Made by a program: the position numbers and the translations under genes
Assembly: GCA_004557315.1 (NCBI GenBank)
Contig: SFEH01000093.1
Coordinates: 1 to 9,078 of the forward strand
Direction of reading: 5' to 3'
Length of the DNA: 9,078 nucleotides
DNA from: Bacteroidales bacterium
GTDB taxonomy: Bacteria; Bacteroidota; Bacteroidia; Bacteroidales; UBA3663
Notes under the pieces: model-generated
Seen by the model: the letters and a program-made list of their open reading frames with translations, nothing else
Told to the model about the DNA's origin: nothing
The model's database searches: none
Shown here: positions 1 to 7,027 of the stretch, piece by piece
How positions within the stretch are numbered: position 1 is the stretch's first letter
How the letters are laid out: the number at the start of each line of letters is the position of its first letter

Positions 1-1752
1 ATGCGGCTGATTGCTGACCAACGAGCAGTTGCCACGCACCAGAAGATCGACCTTGACGCCAGCAGCAGCGGCCTCGTAAAGCTGCTTGACTATCTGTTCA
101 TCGGTGATATGATTGAGCTTGCAGAGGATATGGGCAGGCAGTCCGTGCTGATGGTTTCTGATTTCCTGATTGATGAGAGCTGTCAGCTTGCTGCGCATGT
201 TGTTGGGAGAAACGATAAGCTCCTTGAAACGCACAGGCAAATAAGGCTTCTCGATAAAATCGAAGACACGAGCTACATCATTGACAACCGACTTGCATGC
301 CGTGAATTCCAGGAAGTCAGTATAGGCGCGCGCATTACCTTCGTGGAAATTTCCTGTCGATATAACCGCAATATCTCCATATTTTGCCGATATATGCGTC
401 ACTTTCGAATGTATCTTCAAGCCTTCGACACCTGTGATGACATTCACGCCTGCATCGGCCATCTTCTTGCTCCAGACGATATTCGACTCTTCGTCGAAAC
501 GAGCAAGCAACTCGATCACCACAGTCACTTTCTTTCCATTTCGTGCAGCAGCAATGAGGGCGCTGACCACCTTTGAGTCCTTGGCAAGTCGATAGAGAGT
601 TGTCTTGATGCCTTTGACTTCAGGATTGACAGCAGCCTCGCGCAAGAGGTTGATATAGGTGTCGAACGAATGATAAGGCACATGGAGGAAACGGTCGCGC
701 TGGCGGATTGCCTGAATGAGACTCGGCTCGGTTGACCATTTCTGCACGATAGGTGGCCATTTTGGATATTCAAGGGCATCAGCAGGATTGTCACCAACGG
801 CCGACACCACACGCGGAAACTTCATCAGATCCTTATGGTTCTGATAGCGACCTGATGGCAGCATCGTATCGACCGACGAAAGACCAAGCCTTTCCATAAG
901 TCGCTTAAGCACCTCACGAGGCATCTGCTTGTCGTAGATGAGTCGCACAGGCATACCGTTCTTGCGGCTCTTCACTCCCTTGGCAATCTTCTGGAGCATA
1001 CTGCCACGGATGTCAGCCTCTATCTCCATCTCGGCATCCTTGGTAATCTTGAACGACCATGCATCGAAATGATTGAACGACGTGCCAGGAAACATGAATG
1101 GCAAGCAGCAACGCACCACATCGTCGAGATACATCACATTGTGGTTGATGGTCTCTCCATCTTTTGTTTCGGGCAAAACGAGGAAACGGCCGAACTGCTT
1201 GACTGGCAGCTCGATAATAGCAAAATCCTTCTCTGGCTTTTTCTTATCTTCCTTCCAATGCAACAGACGCACCAAGAGATAGATGGTATCGTCGGAAGAA
1301 GCAGTGAGGGTCTTGATCGACGAAAGCCATATTGGAGTCATTGCTCCGGCGAGATTCTTATGGTAATAGTCTTTTACGAACTCTTGCTGGCTATCATCAA
1401 GATCTGTCTCTTTGAGAATATAAATATGTCGCGCTTTGAGCTCCTTCTCAACATCGAGCACCGTTTCTTCAAAGACATTTGCATACTTGGCATTTAGTTT
1501 GTTGACGGTCTTAAGAGTCTCTTCGCTTCGCTGGCGCAAATCTTTCGAATTCTTGTCGGCGAACTCCACAATGCGATTGAGCGTGGCTACGCGCACGCGG
1601 AAAAACTCATCAAGGTTGTTGGAATAGATACCAAGAAAATTAAGGCGTTCCATCAGAGGAATGTCGTGACGCTGAGCCTCATCCAAGATGCGACGATTGA
1701 AATACATCCACGATACGTCTCGTTCGATGTAGTTCTTTTCATTCAGTTTCAT
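1..1752 (-). CDS. ppk1: Polyphosphate kinase 1 (PPK1), C-terminal part cut by window edge
   Basis: PPK1 reversibly transfers the gamma phosphate of ATP to inorganic polyphosphate, making the cell's phosphate store. The 584 codons visible start MKLNEKNYIERDVSWMYFN, the usual PPK1 N-terminus, followed by NLDEFFRVRV (residues 46-55), whose Asn corresponds to the ATP-contacting Asn of E. coli PPK1. Landmarks further on are TTLYR (Arg388), ELLARFDE (Arg418) and GLKIHSKV (His448). These match E. coli Arg375, Arg405 and the phosphorylated His435 with a constant offset of 13. The second active-site His (E. coli His592, expected near residue 605) and about 100 C-terminal residues lie beyond base 1. 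The start codon is 20 nt after the porin stop with no terminator between, so the two are probably one operon driven by the Pho-type promoter upstream of the porin. A two-codon mini-ORF (ATG CAA TGA) overlaps the start. The family call is very secure; phosphate control is inferred. Confidence 0.97.
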   Translation of the reverse strand, partial: MKLNEKNYIERDVSWMYFNRRILDEAQRHDIPLMERLNFLGIYSNNLDEFFRVRVATLNRIVEFADKNSKDLRQRSEETLKTVNKLNAKYANVFEETVLDVEKELKARHIYILKETDLDDSQQEFVKDYYHKNLAGAMTPIWLSSIKTLTASSDDTIYLLVRLLHWKEDKKKPEKDFAIIELPVKQFGRFLVLPETKDGETINHNVMYLDDVVRCCLPFMFPGTSFNHFDAWSFKITKDAEMEIEADIRGSMLQKIAKGVKSRKNGMPVRLIYDKQMPREVLKRLMERLGLSSVDTMLPSGRYQNHKDLMKFPRVVSAVGDNPADALEYPKWPPIVQKWSTEPSLIQAIRQRDRFLHVPYHSFDTYINLLREAAVNPEVKGIKTTLYRLAKDSKVVSALIAAARNGKKVTVVIELLARFDEESNIVWSKKMADAGVNVITGVEGLKIHSKVTHISAKYGDIAVISTGNFHEGNARAYTDFLEFTACKSVVNDVARVFDFIEKPYLPVRFKELIVSPNNMRSKLTALINQEIRNHQHGLPAHILCKLNHITDEQIVKQLYEAAAAGVKVDLLVRGNCSLVSNQPH

Positions 1753-1772
1753 TGCATAATAGTTAAAAGATA

Positions 1773-2843
1773 TCAGAATTTTATCATCAGCTCGCAGACC
1801 AACTTGTCCTGCTCGCTTTCCTTTGCTCCACCGTTAGGATACCAGTATTTCTCATAATTCAGGCGAATATCAGTCGGGAAGAATTTGTTGCGCACCGAGA
1901 ACGTCAGACCCAGGGTCATGCGATGGCGTTCGGCATCGGTCATCTTGAGTTGCAGGCTCTCGGTTTCAAAGCCACTCTTGCCCGATGAATGGTCCTGCAT
2001 ATAGTCATATCGGCCGAGATAAGACATACCCTCAAAGAAACCCTCCTCGTTGCGGAACTTCTGCTTATAGATGATCATTGCATTGACTGCATTGCAATCG
2101 TCGAAGGCATTGGCGGCAAACACCTTATGCAGAAATTCTGCTTCTATATGCCAACCCTTCGACTCATAATACGAGCCAAAGTCATAGGATGTATAAGAAG
2201 CCTCGCCATCGGCAATCTGCTGATGCTGGATGCTCGGGATAATGGCAAGGCCTGTGACGGGGAAATACTGAATACGTGCCGAATAACCTGGAGACTTGAA
2301 CCATGCCGTCTTCTGATTGTTCAGGTTAGAGCCATTGAAGATACCTGCATCGACCGAAAGCACTTTCCTCTGATCGGCATCAATAAAGTCATAGCCTAAC
2401 TGAAAGCCTACATCGCGCATGTCTCCCACTTGCTTGGCAATGAAACTGCGATTGGCGAAATACTGAGCCGAAGGGTTGCGGTGCGCATCGATGGAGAATG
2501 GCATTCGCTGCTGACCTACTGTAAGGCGCAATGTCTTGTAAGGAAGCAGCCTCACCCATGCGTCCTTCATCTTGATCTCCGACTCGTCACAGAGGTCAAT
2601 CTCCATCTTATACTCTGAACGAGAAAGGAGCTTACCACTTGCAGCCAGACGGGCATTGCGAACTTCGAAGCGCGAAGCCGACAGCTCTGGCTGGTATTCA
2701 TATTTTCCGCGCAAGATACCGCTCAGCTTGAAAGTCTGGGCTTTGGCGAGTTCAGCTCCCATGAAAAACAATAGTGTCAAGAGAATAATGATCCTGACGA
2801 TGTTGTAAACACTCTGAATTTTCTTTCCTTTTTCGATAGTCAT
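1773..2843 (-). CDS. OprO/OprP-family (phosphate-selective) outer-membrane porin
   Basis: Predicted 356-aa outer-membrane beta-barrel of the phosphate-selective porin O/P family. Residues 1-36 form a signal peptide (a basic stretch, a hydrophobic core around IIILLTLLFFMGA, then cleavage near AKA-Q). The mature part consists of alternating beta strands and ends in Phe (ELMIKF), the usual outer-membrane assembly signal. The stretch GQQRMPFSIDAHRNPSAQYF (residues 110-129), followed by a DMRDVGFQLGYDF segment, is the most family-typical part. The ATG at 2843 is preferred over an upstream in-frame TTG at 2909, because the TTG lies upstream of the -7 promoter box at 2900-2893 and adds 22 non-signal residues. 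It is the first gene of a leftward operon with ppk1. The pairing with polyphosphate kinase, the divergent phosphatase and the Pho-like repeats support phosphate or polyphosphate uptake. The family name alone does not prove phosphate specificity in Bacteroidota. Confidence 0.9.
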   Translation of the reverse strand: MTIEKGKKIQSVYNIVRIIILLTLLFFMGAELAKAQTFKLSGILRGKYEYQPELSASRFEVRNARLAASGKLLSRSEYKMEIDLCDESEIKMKDAWVRLLPYKTLRLTVGQQRMPFSIDAHRNPSAQYFANRSFIAKQVGDMRDVGFQLGYDFIDADQRKVLSVDAGIFNGSNLNNQKTAWFKSPGYSARIQYFPVTGLAIIPSIQHQQIADGEASYTSYDFGSYYESKGWHIEAEFLHKVFAANAFDDCNAVNAMIIYKQKFRNEEGFFEGMSYLGRYDYMQDHSSGKSGFETESLQLKMTDAERHRMTLGLTFSVRNKFFPTDIRLNYEKYWYPNGGAKESEQDKLVCELMIKF

Positions 2844-2851
2844 AATGTCAT
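2840..2851 (-). other. Mini-ORF ATG-ACA-TTA-TGA overlapping the porin start
   Basis: A three-codon reading frame sits directly upstream of the porin, and its TGA overlaps the porin ATG as ATGA. The identical 12-mer occurs at the start of the phosphoesterase gene at 5888-5899. It may allow translational coupling (termination-reinitiation) in a lineage with weak Shine-Dalgarno use, or it may be chance. No experiment is implied by the sequence alone. Confidence 0.3.
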
Positions 2852-2892
2852 GCCAACAGAGAAAGTTTGGTTTGTTTTCTCTATTGACACCG

Positions 2893-2900
2893 CAAAAATA
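2893..2900 (-). promoter_or_regulatory. Bacteroidetes -7 promoter box of the porin-ppk1 operon
   Basis: TATTTTTG on the minus strand fits the Bacteroidetes -7 consensus TAnnTTTG fully. It starts exactly 10 bp after the last 7-bp repeat of the adjacent array, the spacing seen in PhoB-activated promoters. No good -33 TTG element is present at the usual distance, as expected for an activator-dependent promoter. Transcription would start near 2888, giving a leader of about 45 nt. Confidence 0.7.
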
Positions 2901-2910
2901 GGGTTTCAAT

Positions 2911-2950
2911 ATTTCATAACGGTTACAAAGACATTACCAAACTATTACAT
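2911..2950 (-). promoter_or_regulatory. Pho-box-like array (4 x 7-bp repeats) of the porin-ppk1 promoter
   Basis: Read on the minus strand, four heptamers recur every 11 bp: ATGTAAT (2950-2944), TGGTAAT (2939-2933), TTGTAAC (2928-2922) and ATGAAAT (2917-2911). Their shared form is TTGTAAY. Seven-base direct repeats with 4-bp spacers are the recognised binding pattern of PhoB-type OmpR-family response regulators, which bind as head-to-tail dimers. Two dimers would fit here. The array lies immediately upstream of the -7 box. The regulator gene is not in the window, so assignment to PhoB rests on the repeat geometry and on the phosphate-related genes it controls. Confidence 0.72.
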
Positions 2951-2967
2951 CTCAAGGAAATACGCCT

Positions 2968-3007
2968 TTGTCATATTTTTGTAACCGGTTTTCAACATCT
3001 CTGTAAC
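2968..3007 (+). promoter_or_regulatory. Pho-box-like array (4 x 7-bp repeats) of the receptor-phosphatase promoter
   Basis: Four heptamers recur every 11 bp: TTGTCAT (2968-2974), TTGTAAC (2979-2985), TTTCAAC (2990-2996) and CTGTAAC (3001-3007). The first 18 bases, TTGTCATATTTTTGTAAC, match 14 of 18 positions of the enterobacterial Pho box CTGTCATAWAWCTGTCAY. The array is the mirror counterpart of the one at 2950-2911, separated from it by 17 bp. Together they form a 10-bp perfect inverted repeat, CGGTTACAAA (2920-2929) and TTTGTAACCG (2978-2987). PhoB-type activation is inferred from geometry and gene content. Confidence 0.74.
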
Positions 3008-3017
3008 AATCATGACA

Positions 3018-3025
3018 GAATTTTG
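3018..3025 (+). promoter_or_regulatory. -7 promoter box of the TonB receptor-phosphatase operon
   Basis: GAATTTTG differs from TAnnTTTG only at the first base and begins exactly 10 bp after the last repeat of the array, as on the opposite side. The bases that follow (GCGGT) are also shared with the porin promoter. The predicted start of transcription is near 3031, which places an in-frame ATG at 3012 upstream of the transcript and supports 3069 as the true translation start. Confidence 0.62.
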
Positions 3026-3068
3026 CGGTCGAAAATCAAGAACTTTCGAACAAAAAGTAAATAAAAAA

Positions 3069-5882
3069 ATGAACAGTGTTTTATTAAAAACAGTAACAGT
3101 GGCGACAGCAGCTACTTTGTCGTTCACAAATGCAGTGGCTATCGAAGAGCCAGAGAGTAACCCAAGTAAAGGTATCATCACAGGACGTATCACCGACGAG
3201 GAGAGCCAGATTCTCCCTGGTGCTACCATCATCATCGAAGAATTGCATACAGGCGTAACTGCCGACATCAATGGCTTCTACACTCTACCTAACCTCGACC
3301 CAGGTAAATACAAACTCCGCATCTCGTATGTAGGCTATACTCCTGTCATCACCGAAATCACGGTAAAGGAAGGCAAGATTCAGGAAAACAATATCACTCT
3401 TCATTCGGGCATGGAACTCGGTGAGGTTCAGGTCAAAGGAGCCTTCTCAGGTCAGCGTCGTGCCCTGCAGATGCAGAAGAGCAGCATGGGCATAAAGAAT
3501 GTAGTGGCAGCCGACCAGATTGGCAAGTTCCCTGATTCAAATATCGGTGATGCCCTGAAGCGTATCAATGGTATCAATGTGCAGTACGATCAGGGAGAGG
3601 CACGCTTCGGACAGGTGCGAGGCACAAGTGCCGACCTCACTTCTGTGACAGTCAACGGCAACCGCATGCCTTCGGCAGAAGGTGACACACGCAACGTGCA
3701 GCTCGACCTCATCCCAGCCGACATGATCCAGACCATCGAAGTCAACAAGGTGGTGACTTCCGATATGGATGGAGATGCCATCGGAGGCGGTATCAACCTC
3801 GTCACCAAGAACACTCCTTCGCGCCGCATCCTCAACTTCACAGGTTCGTCAGGCTACACATGGATCTCTGAAAAGCCACAGTGGAACATAGGTGGCACAT
3901 GGGGTGACCGATTCTTCGATGATAAGTTGGGCATCATGGCAAGTGCGTCATATCAGTACGCTCCTGGCGGATCGGACAACACTGAGTTTGAATATGTGGA
4001 GAAGAAAGGCGAAATTCAGCTCAAGGAGGCTCAGGTTCGTCAGTACTATGTGACTCGCGAACGCCAGAGCTACTCACTCTCGCTCGACTATCAGTTCAAC
4101 GCCAACAACAAGATTTCGCTCAAGGGACTCTACAATCGCCGCAACGACTGGGAGAACCGTTACCGCATCAGCTATAAGAAACTCAATTCGGCAGCCAAGG
4201 ATCAGAGCATAGTGCTGCAGACTAAGGCAGGCTCAGACGACAACAAGTCGGCACGACTCGAACGTCAGCAGACCATGGACTTCACCCTCGATGGCGAACA
4301 CCAGTGGGGCAATCTCAAGGTCGATTGGGCAACAAGCTACTCGCGTGCCACTGAAGACCGTCCTAACGAGCGTTACATCGGACTGAAGCTCAAGGGTAGC
4401 GACAGCATGAACTTTGGCGAGTCGATGGTCGATGTAGGTGACCGCCAGCCTTACTCTACTATCGCAATACCAGCCTTTGGTGAAGCAAAGTGGAAGATCG
4501 ACGAGTTCTGCAACTCCGATCAGAATATCTCGGAAGATGAGATCAAAGAGCGCATCAACTTCTCATTGCCTATTGTAAAAGGCAAATTTGCCAATAGCCT
4601 GAAGTGGGGTTATAAGTTCACACAGAAGAAGAAAGAGCGCGAGACAGCCTATTACAGCTATGTCGATGCAGCCGACTCATATATCCCTGACTGGAAAGAT
4701 CAAACAGTAGCTCAGGTTCGCAGCGGCTTCATGCCTGGCAGCCAATACCCAATCGGCACTCAGTTTGTCGATAAGAAATACCTTGGCAAGATCGATTTCA
4801 ATAGAGCCGACGGTGTCGAAGTTTTCGAAGAAGAAGCAGGCAACTATAAGGCAAAAGAAATCATCCATGCAGGCTACCTTCGTTTCGACCAGCAGATTGG
4901 ACGTAGTTGGGACGCTACACTCGGACTTCGTATCGAGAACACCCGACTCACTACCAGTGGCGTGAACTACGTGATGGACGAAGATGAGAACGAATCGCTC
5001 AAACCTACAGGCGAATACAAGAACGACTACACCAACGTGCTCCCAAGCTTCTTGGTAAAATATAAGATGAATGAAGACGGCAATGTGCGTGCTTCGGTGA
5101 CCAAGTCTCTCTCTCGCCCAAAGTATTCGGCTCTCGTTGCCAACAAGAGCTTCAACCTTGCTGATATGGAGGCAACAATCGGTGATCCAAACATCAGCCC
5201 TACCACAGCTTGGAACTTCGACCTCTCGACCGACTATTACTTCAAGAGCATTGGTCAGGTAAGCCTTGGAGTCTTCTACAAGGATATCAAGAATGTCAAC
5301 ATCGAGACTCTCGGTTACTACACTGGCGAAGAACTCGGACTGACAGGCAACAGCGAGACTTTCGAGGTGACTCAGAACATGAATGCCTATGACGCACGTG
5401 TAGCAGGCATTGAGGTTGCTTACCAGCGTGACTTTGGCTTCATCTGCCCCGCACTCAGCTGCCTCGGCTTCTATGGCACCTACACTTACACTCACACCAC
5501 CACTCGCAACTACAACGAGCGCCTCGGTATCGAGGATGGCGAAGACGTGAAGATGGCAGGTTCGCCAGAGCACACAGCCAACGCTTCGCTATATTTTGAG
5601 AAGAACGGCATCAATATCCGTCTATCGCACAACTTCGCATCGAGCTTCATCGACCAGATGAACACTGGCAGCCGAGCACTCGACCGCTATTATGACAAGG
5701 TGAACTATCTCGACCTCAACATGAGCTACACATGGGGCAAGAAGTATAAGTTCACAATCTTTGCCGAAGCCAACAACCTGCTCAACCAGCCTCTCCGCTA
5801 CTATCAGGGTGAAGAGAAGCGCACAATGCAAGTCGAATACTATGGTGTAAAGGTGAATGCAGGTTTCAAAATCAATCTCTAA
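3069..5882 (+). CDS. TonB-dependent outer-membrane receptor, candidate phosphoester/phosphate importer
   Basis: A 937-aa energised outer-membrane transporter. Residues 1-24 are a signal peptide (MNSVLLKTVTVATAATLSF, cleavage near AVA). Residues about 35-112 form a carboxypeptidase-regulatory-like beta-sandwich (GRITDEESQILPGATI, then DINGFYTLPNLDPGKYKLRI and YVGY). ELGEVQVKG (116-124) is TonB-box-like. The plug runs about 135-248, with AADQIGKFPDSNIGDALKRI (147-166) resembling the Xanthomonas/Caulobacter-type TonB receptors, and closes with GDAIGGGINLVTKN. The rest is a 22-strand-type barrel. ATG 3069 is chosen because 3012 precedes the predicted transcription start and would put 19 charged residues before the signal. 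There is no SusD partner; the next gene, 13 nt on, is an exported phosphatase. With the Pho-like promoter this points to a phosphorylated substrate, such as a sugar or inositol phosphate, rather than a glycan. The class is secure, the substrate is inferred. Confidence 0.93.
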   Translation: MNSVLLKTVTVATAATLSFTNAVAIEEPESNPSKGIITGRITDEESQILPGATIIIEELHTGVTADINGFYTLPNLDPGKYKLRISYVGYTPVITEITVKEGKIQENNITLHSGMELGEVQVKGAFSGQRRALQMQKSSMGIKNVVAADQIGKFPDSNIGDALKRINGINVQYDQGEARFGQVRGTSADLTSVTVNGNRMPSAEGDTRNVQLDLIPADMIQTIEVNKVVTSDMDGDAIGGGINLVTKNTPSRRILNFTGSSGYTWISEKPQWNIGGTWGDRFFDDKLGIMASASYQYAPGGSDNTEFEYVEKKGEIQLKEAQVRQYYVTRERQSYSLSLDYQFNANNKISLKGLYNRRNDWENRYRISYKKLNSAAKDQSIVLQTKAGSDDNKSARLERQQTMDFTLDGEHQWGNLKVDWATSYSRATEDRPNERYIGLKLKGSDSMNFGESMVDVGDRQPYSTIAIPAFGEAKWKIDEFCNSDQNISEDEIKERINFSLPIVKGKFANSLKWGYKFTQKKKERETAYYSYVDAADSYIPDWKDQTVAQVRSGFMPGSQYPIGTQFVDKKYLGKIDFNRADGVEVFEEEAGNYKAKEIIHAGYLRFDQQIGRSWDATLGLRIENTRLTTSGVNYVMDEDENESLKPTGEYKNDYTNVLPSFLVKYKMNEDGNVRASVTKSLSRPKYSALVANKSFNLADMEATIGDPNISPTTAWNFDLSTDYYFKSIGQVSLGVFYKDIKNVNIETLGYYTGEELGLTGNSETFEVTQNMNAYDARVAGIEVAYQRDFGFICPALSCLGFYGTYTYTHTTTRNYNERLGIEDGEDVKMAGSPEHTANASLYFEKNGINIRLSHNFASSFIDQMNTGSRALDRYYDKVNYLDLNMSYTWGKKYKFTIFAEANNLLNQPLRYYQGEEKRTMQVEYYGVKVNAGFKINL

Positions 5883-5887
5883 TAAAA

Positions 5888-5899
5888 ATGACATTATGA
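5888..5899 (+). other. Mini-ORF ATG-ACA-TTA-TGA overlapping the phosphoesterase start
   Basis: The same 12-mer as at the porin start sits 5 nt after the receptor stop codon, and its TGA overlaps the phosphoesterase ATG at 5896. It could link translation of the phosphoesterase to ribosomes leaving the receptor gene. Chance similarity is possible for such a short AT-rich string. Confidence 0.3.
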
Positions 5900-6858
5900 A
5901 ATATTTCAGATTTGCAAATGCGAAAATTTGCCGACTACTTGTCGCAATCACAGTACTCTCATTCTCAGTGGTCAATGCTCAGACCACTGAGCAATGGGAG
6001 AAGATAAAGGGTGACATCAACCTCTTCATCACCAACGACCTCGGCCGCAACGGTTACTATGACCAAAAGCCAATAGCCGAACTGATGGGCGAGATGGCAG
6101 AAACCATCGGTCCTGAATGTATCATCGCTGCAGGCGATGTTCACCACTTCAATGGAGTCGCTTCGGTCGATGACCCTTTGTGGACCACCAACTACGAACT
6201 GATCTACTCACATCCCGAACTGATGATAGACTGGTTGCCGGTGCTCGGCAATCACGAATACCGAGGCAACACGCAGGCAGTGCTCGATTATAGCAAAAAG
6301 AGTCGCAGATGGGTCTTCGACCAGCGTTACTACACACGCTGCTACGAAGACAAAAAGGCAGGAGTTTCGCTTCGCGTGATATTTATCGACACAACCCCTC
6401 TCATCAGCAAGTATCGCAAGGACAAAGAGACCTATCCTGATGCCAATCTCCAGGATGCCGACCGTCAGATGGCATGGCTCGACTCTACGCTCTCAGTGGC
6501 AAAGGAGCAATGGGTGCTTGTCGTGGGTCATCACCCCATCTATGCCCAGACAGGCAAGTCGGACTCTGAACGCAAAGATCTGCAAAAGTGCCTCATGCCT
6601 ATACTTCAGCGTTACAATAATGTCGATGCCTATCTGTGCGGACACATCCACAACTTCCAGCACATCAGGCACAAAGGCGATCCTATCGACTATATCGTCA
6701 ATTCGGCAGCTTCATTGTCAAGAGACGTAGAGCCAACCGATGGCACGGTCTTCTGCTCACCAGAACCAGGATTTTCAGTGATTTCTGCTTCAAAGGATCA
6801 CCTCAATGTATATATGATCGATAAAAGCGGAACAGTTATATATACTGTCACAAATTGA
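5896..6858 (+). CDS. Exported purple-acid-phosphatase (TRAP)-like metallophosphoesterase
   Basis: A 320-aa enzyme predicted to hydrolyse phosphomonoesters outside the cytoplasm. Residues 1-28 are a signal peptide (LLVAITVLSFSVVNA-Q). The body follows tartrate-resistant acid phosphatase (about 325 aa) along its length. Motif I is TNDLG (Asp48), motif II AAGDVHHF (Asp81), motif III GNHE (Asn119), motif IV VGHHP (His212) and motif V CGHIHN (His250, His252). LDYSKKSRRWVF (130-141) and VDAYLCGHIHNFQH also resemble TRAP. One departure stands out: in classical purple acid phosphatases motif II is GDxxY, with Tyr binding ferric iron, but here that position is His84. Other metal ligands are kept, so activity is likely but metal choice may differ. 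ATG 5896 is chosen because the upstream in-frame ATG at 5857 lies inside the receptor gene and precedes a less signal-like stretch. It shares the receptor's operon, so it probably supplies phosphate or processes the imported ester. Confidence 0.9.
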   Translation: MKYFRFANAKICRLLVAITVLSFSVVNAQTTEQWEKIKGDINLFITNDLGRNGYYDQKPIAELMGEMAETIGPECIIAAGDVHHFNGVASVDDPLWTTNYELIYSHPELMIDWLPVLGNHEYRGNTQAVLDYSKKSRRWVFDQRYYTRCYEDKKAGVSLRVIFIDTTPLISKYRKDKETYPDANLQDADRQMAWLDSTLSVAKEQWVLVVGHHPIYAQTGKSDSERKDLQKCLMPILQRYNNVDAYLCGHIHNFQHIRHKGDPIDYIVNSAASLSRDVEPTDGTVFCSPEPGFSVISASKDHLNVYMIDKSGTVIYTVTN

Positions 6859-6923
6859 TTTTCATGTTGTGTATTTTTAAGGTGTGTGTTGTGAAATATT
6901 CTATTTCTTGATTTTGTATTATC

Positions 6924-6956
6924 GGAGAGTGCCGAGACGGTAGTCTCCTTTTTTTT
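6924..6956 (+). terminator. Intrinsic terminator of the receptor-phosphatase operon
   Basis: A GGAGA / TCTCC outer stem (6924-6928 with 6944-6948) encloses an inner GCCG-AGA-CGGT hairpin (6931-6941, one G-T pair), separated by a T-A pair and one G-G mismatch. Eight T follow (6949-6956). It lies 65 nt after the phosphoesterase stop, and the intervening AT-rich stretch shows no gene. Confidence 0.82.
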
Positions 6957-6990
6957 AAAAATCAAAGGCAGAGGAATATTCCCCTGCCTT
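6957..6990 (-). terminator. Intrinsic terminator of the C1 peptidase gene
   Basis: Arms AAGGCAG (6965-6971) and CTGCCTT (6984-6990) pair perfectly and enclose the self-complementary GGAATATTCC (6973-6982), with a single A/C mismatch between. Read on the minus strand, the hairpin is followed by TTTGATTTTT. It lies 37 nt after the peptidase stop and abuts the plus-strand terminator, so the two convergent operons are insulated from each other. Confidence 0.72.
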
Positions 6991-7027
6991 CTCTGTGTTA
7001 TTACTAAATATTAGAATTAAATGCAGA

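Noticed and set aside
1..576. A 191-codon plus-strand open frame at the left edge, and similar ones at 1069-1497
   Set aside because: Both are antisense shadows of ppk1, whose catalytic motifs read on the minus strand through the same bases.
2844..2909. Upstream TTG start for the porin
   Set aside because: It precedes the -7 box at 2900-2893, so it would not be in the transcript. ATG 2843 gives a normal signal peptide.
3012..3068. Upstream ATG for the TonB receptor, adding 19 residues
   Set aside because: It lies upstream of the predicted transcription start, overlaps the -7 box, and places a charged stretch before an otherwise normal signal peptide.
2945..3271. A 108-codon minus-strand open frame across the divergent spacer
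   Set aside because: It overlaps the 5' part of the receptor gene and both promoter arrays and has no recognisable features.
4677..5573. A 298-codon open frame on the minus strand opposite the TonB receptor
   Set aside because: It lies fully inside the receptor gene, its translation is compositionally odd and matches no family I know, and the sense frame has clear plug and barrel features.
3069..5882. SusC-type glycan importer of a polysaccharide utilisation locus
   Set aside because: There is no SusD-like lipoprotein and no glycoside hydrolase nearby. The plug resembles the Xanthomonas/Caulobacter-type receptors, and the partner gene is a phosphatase.
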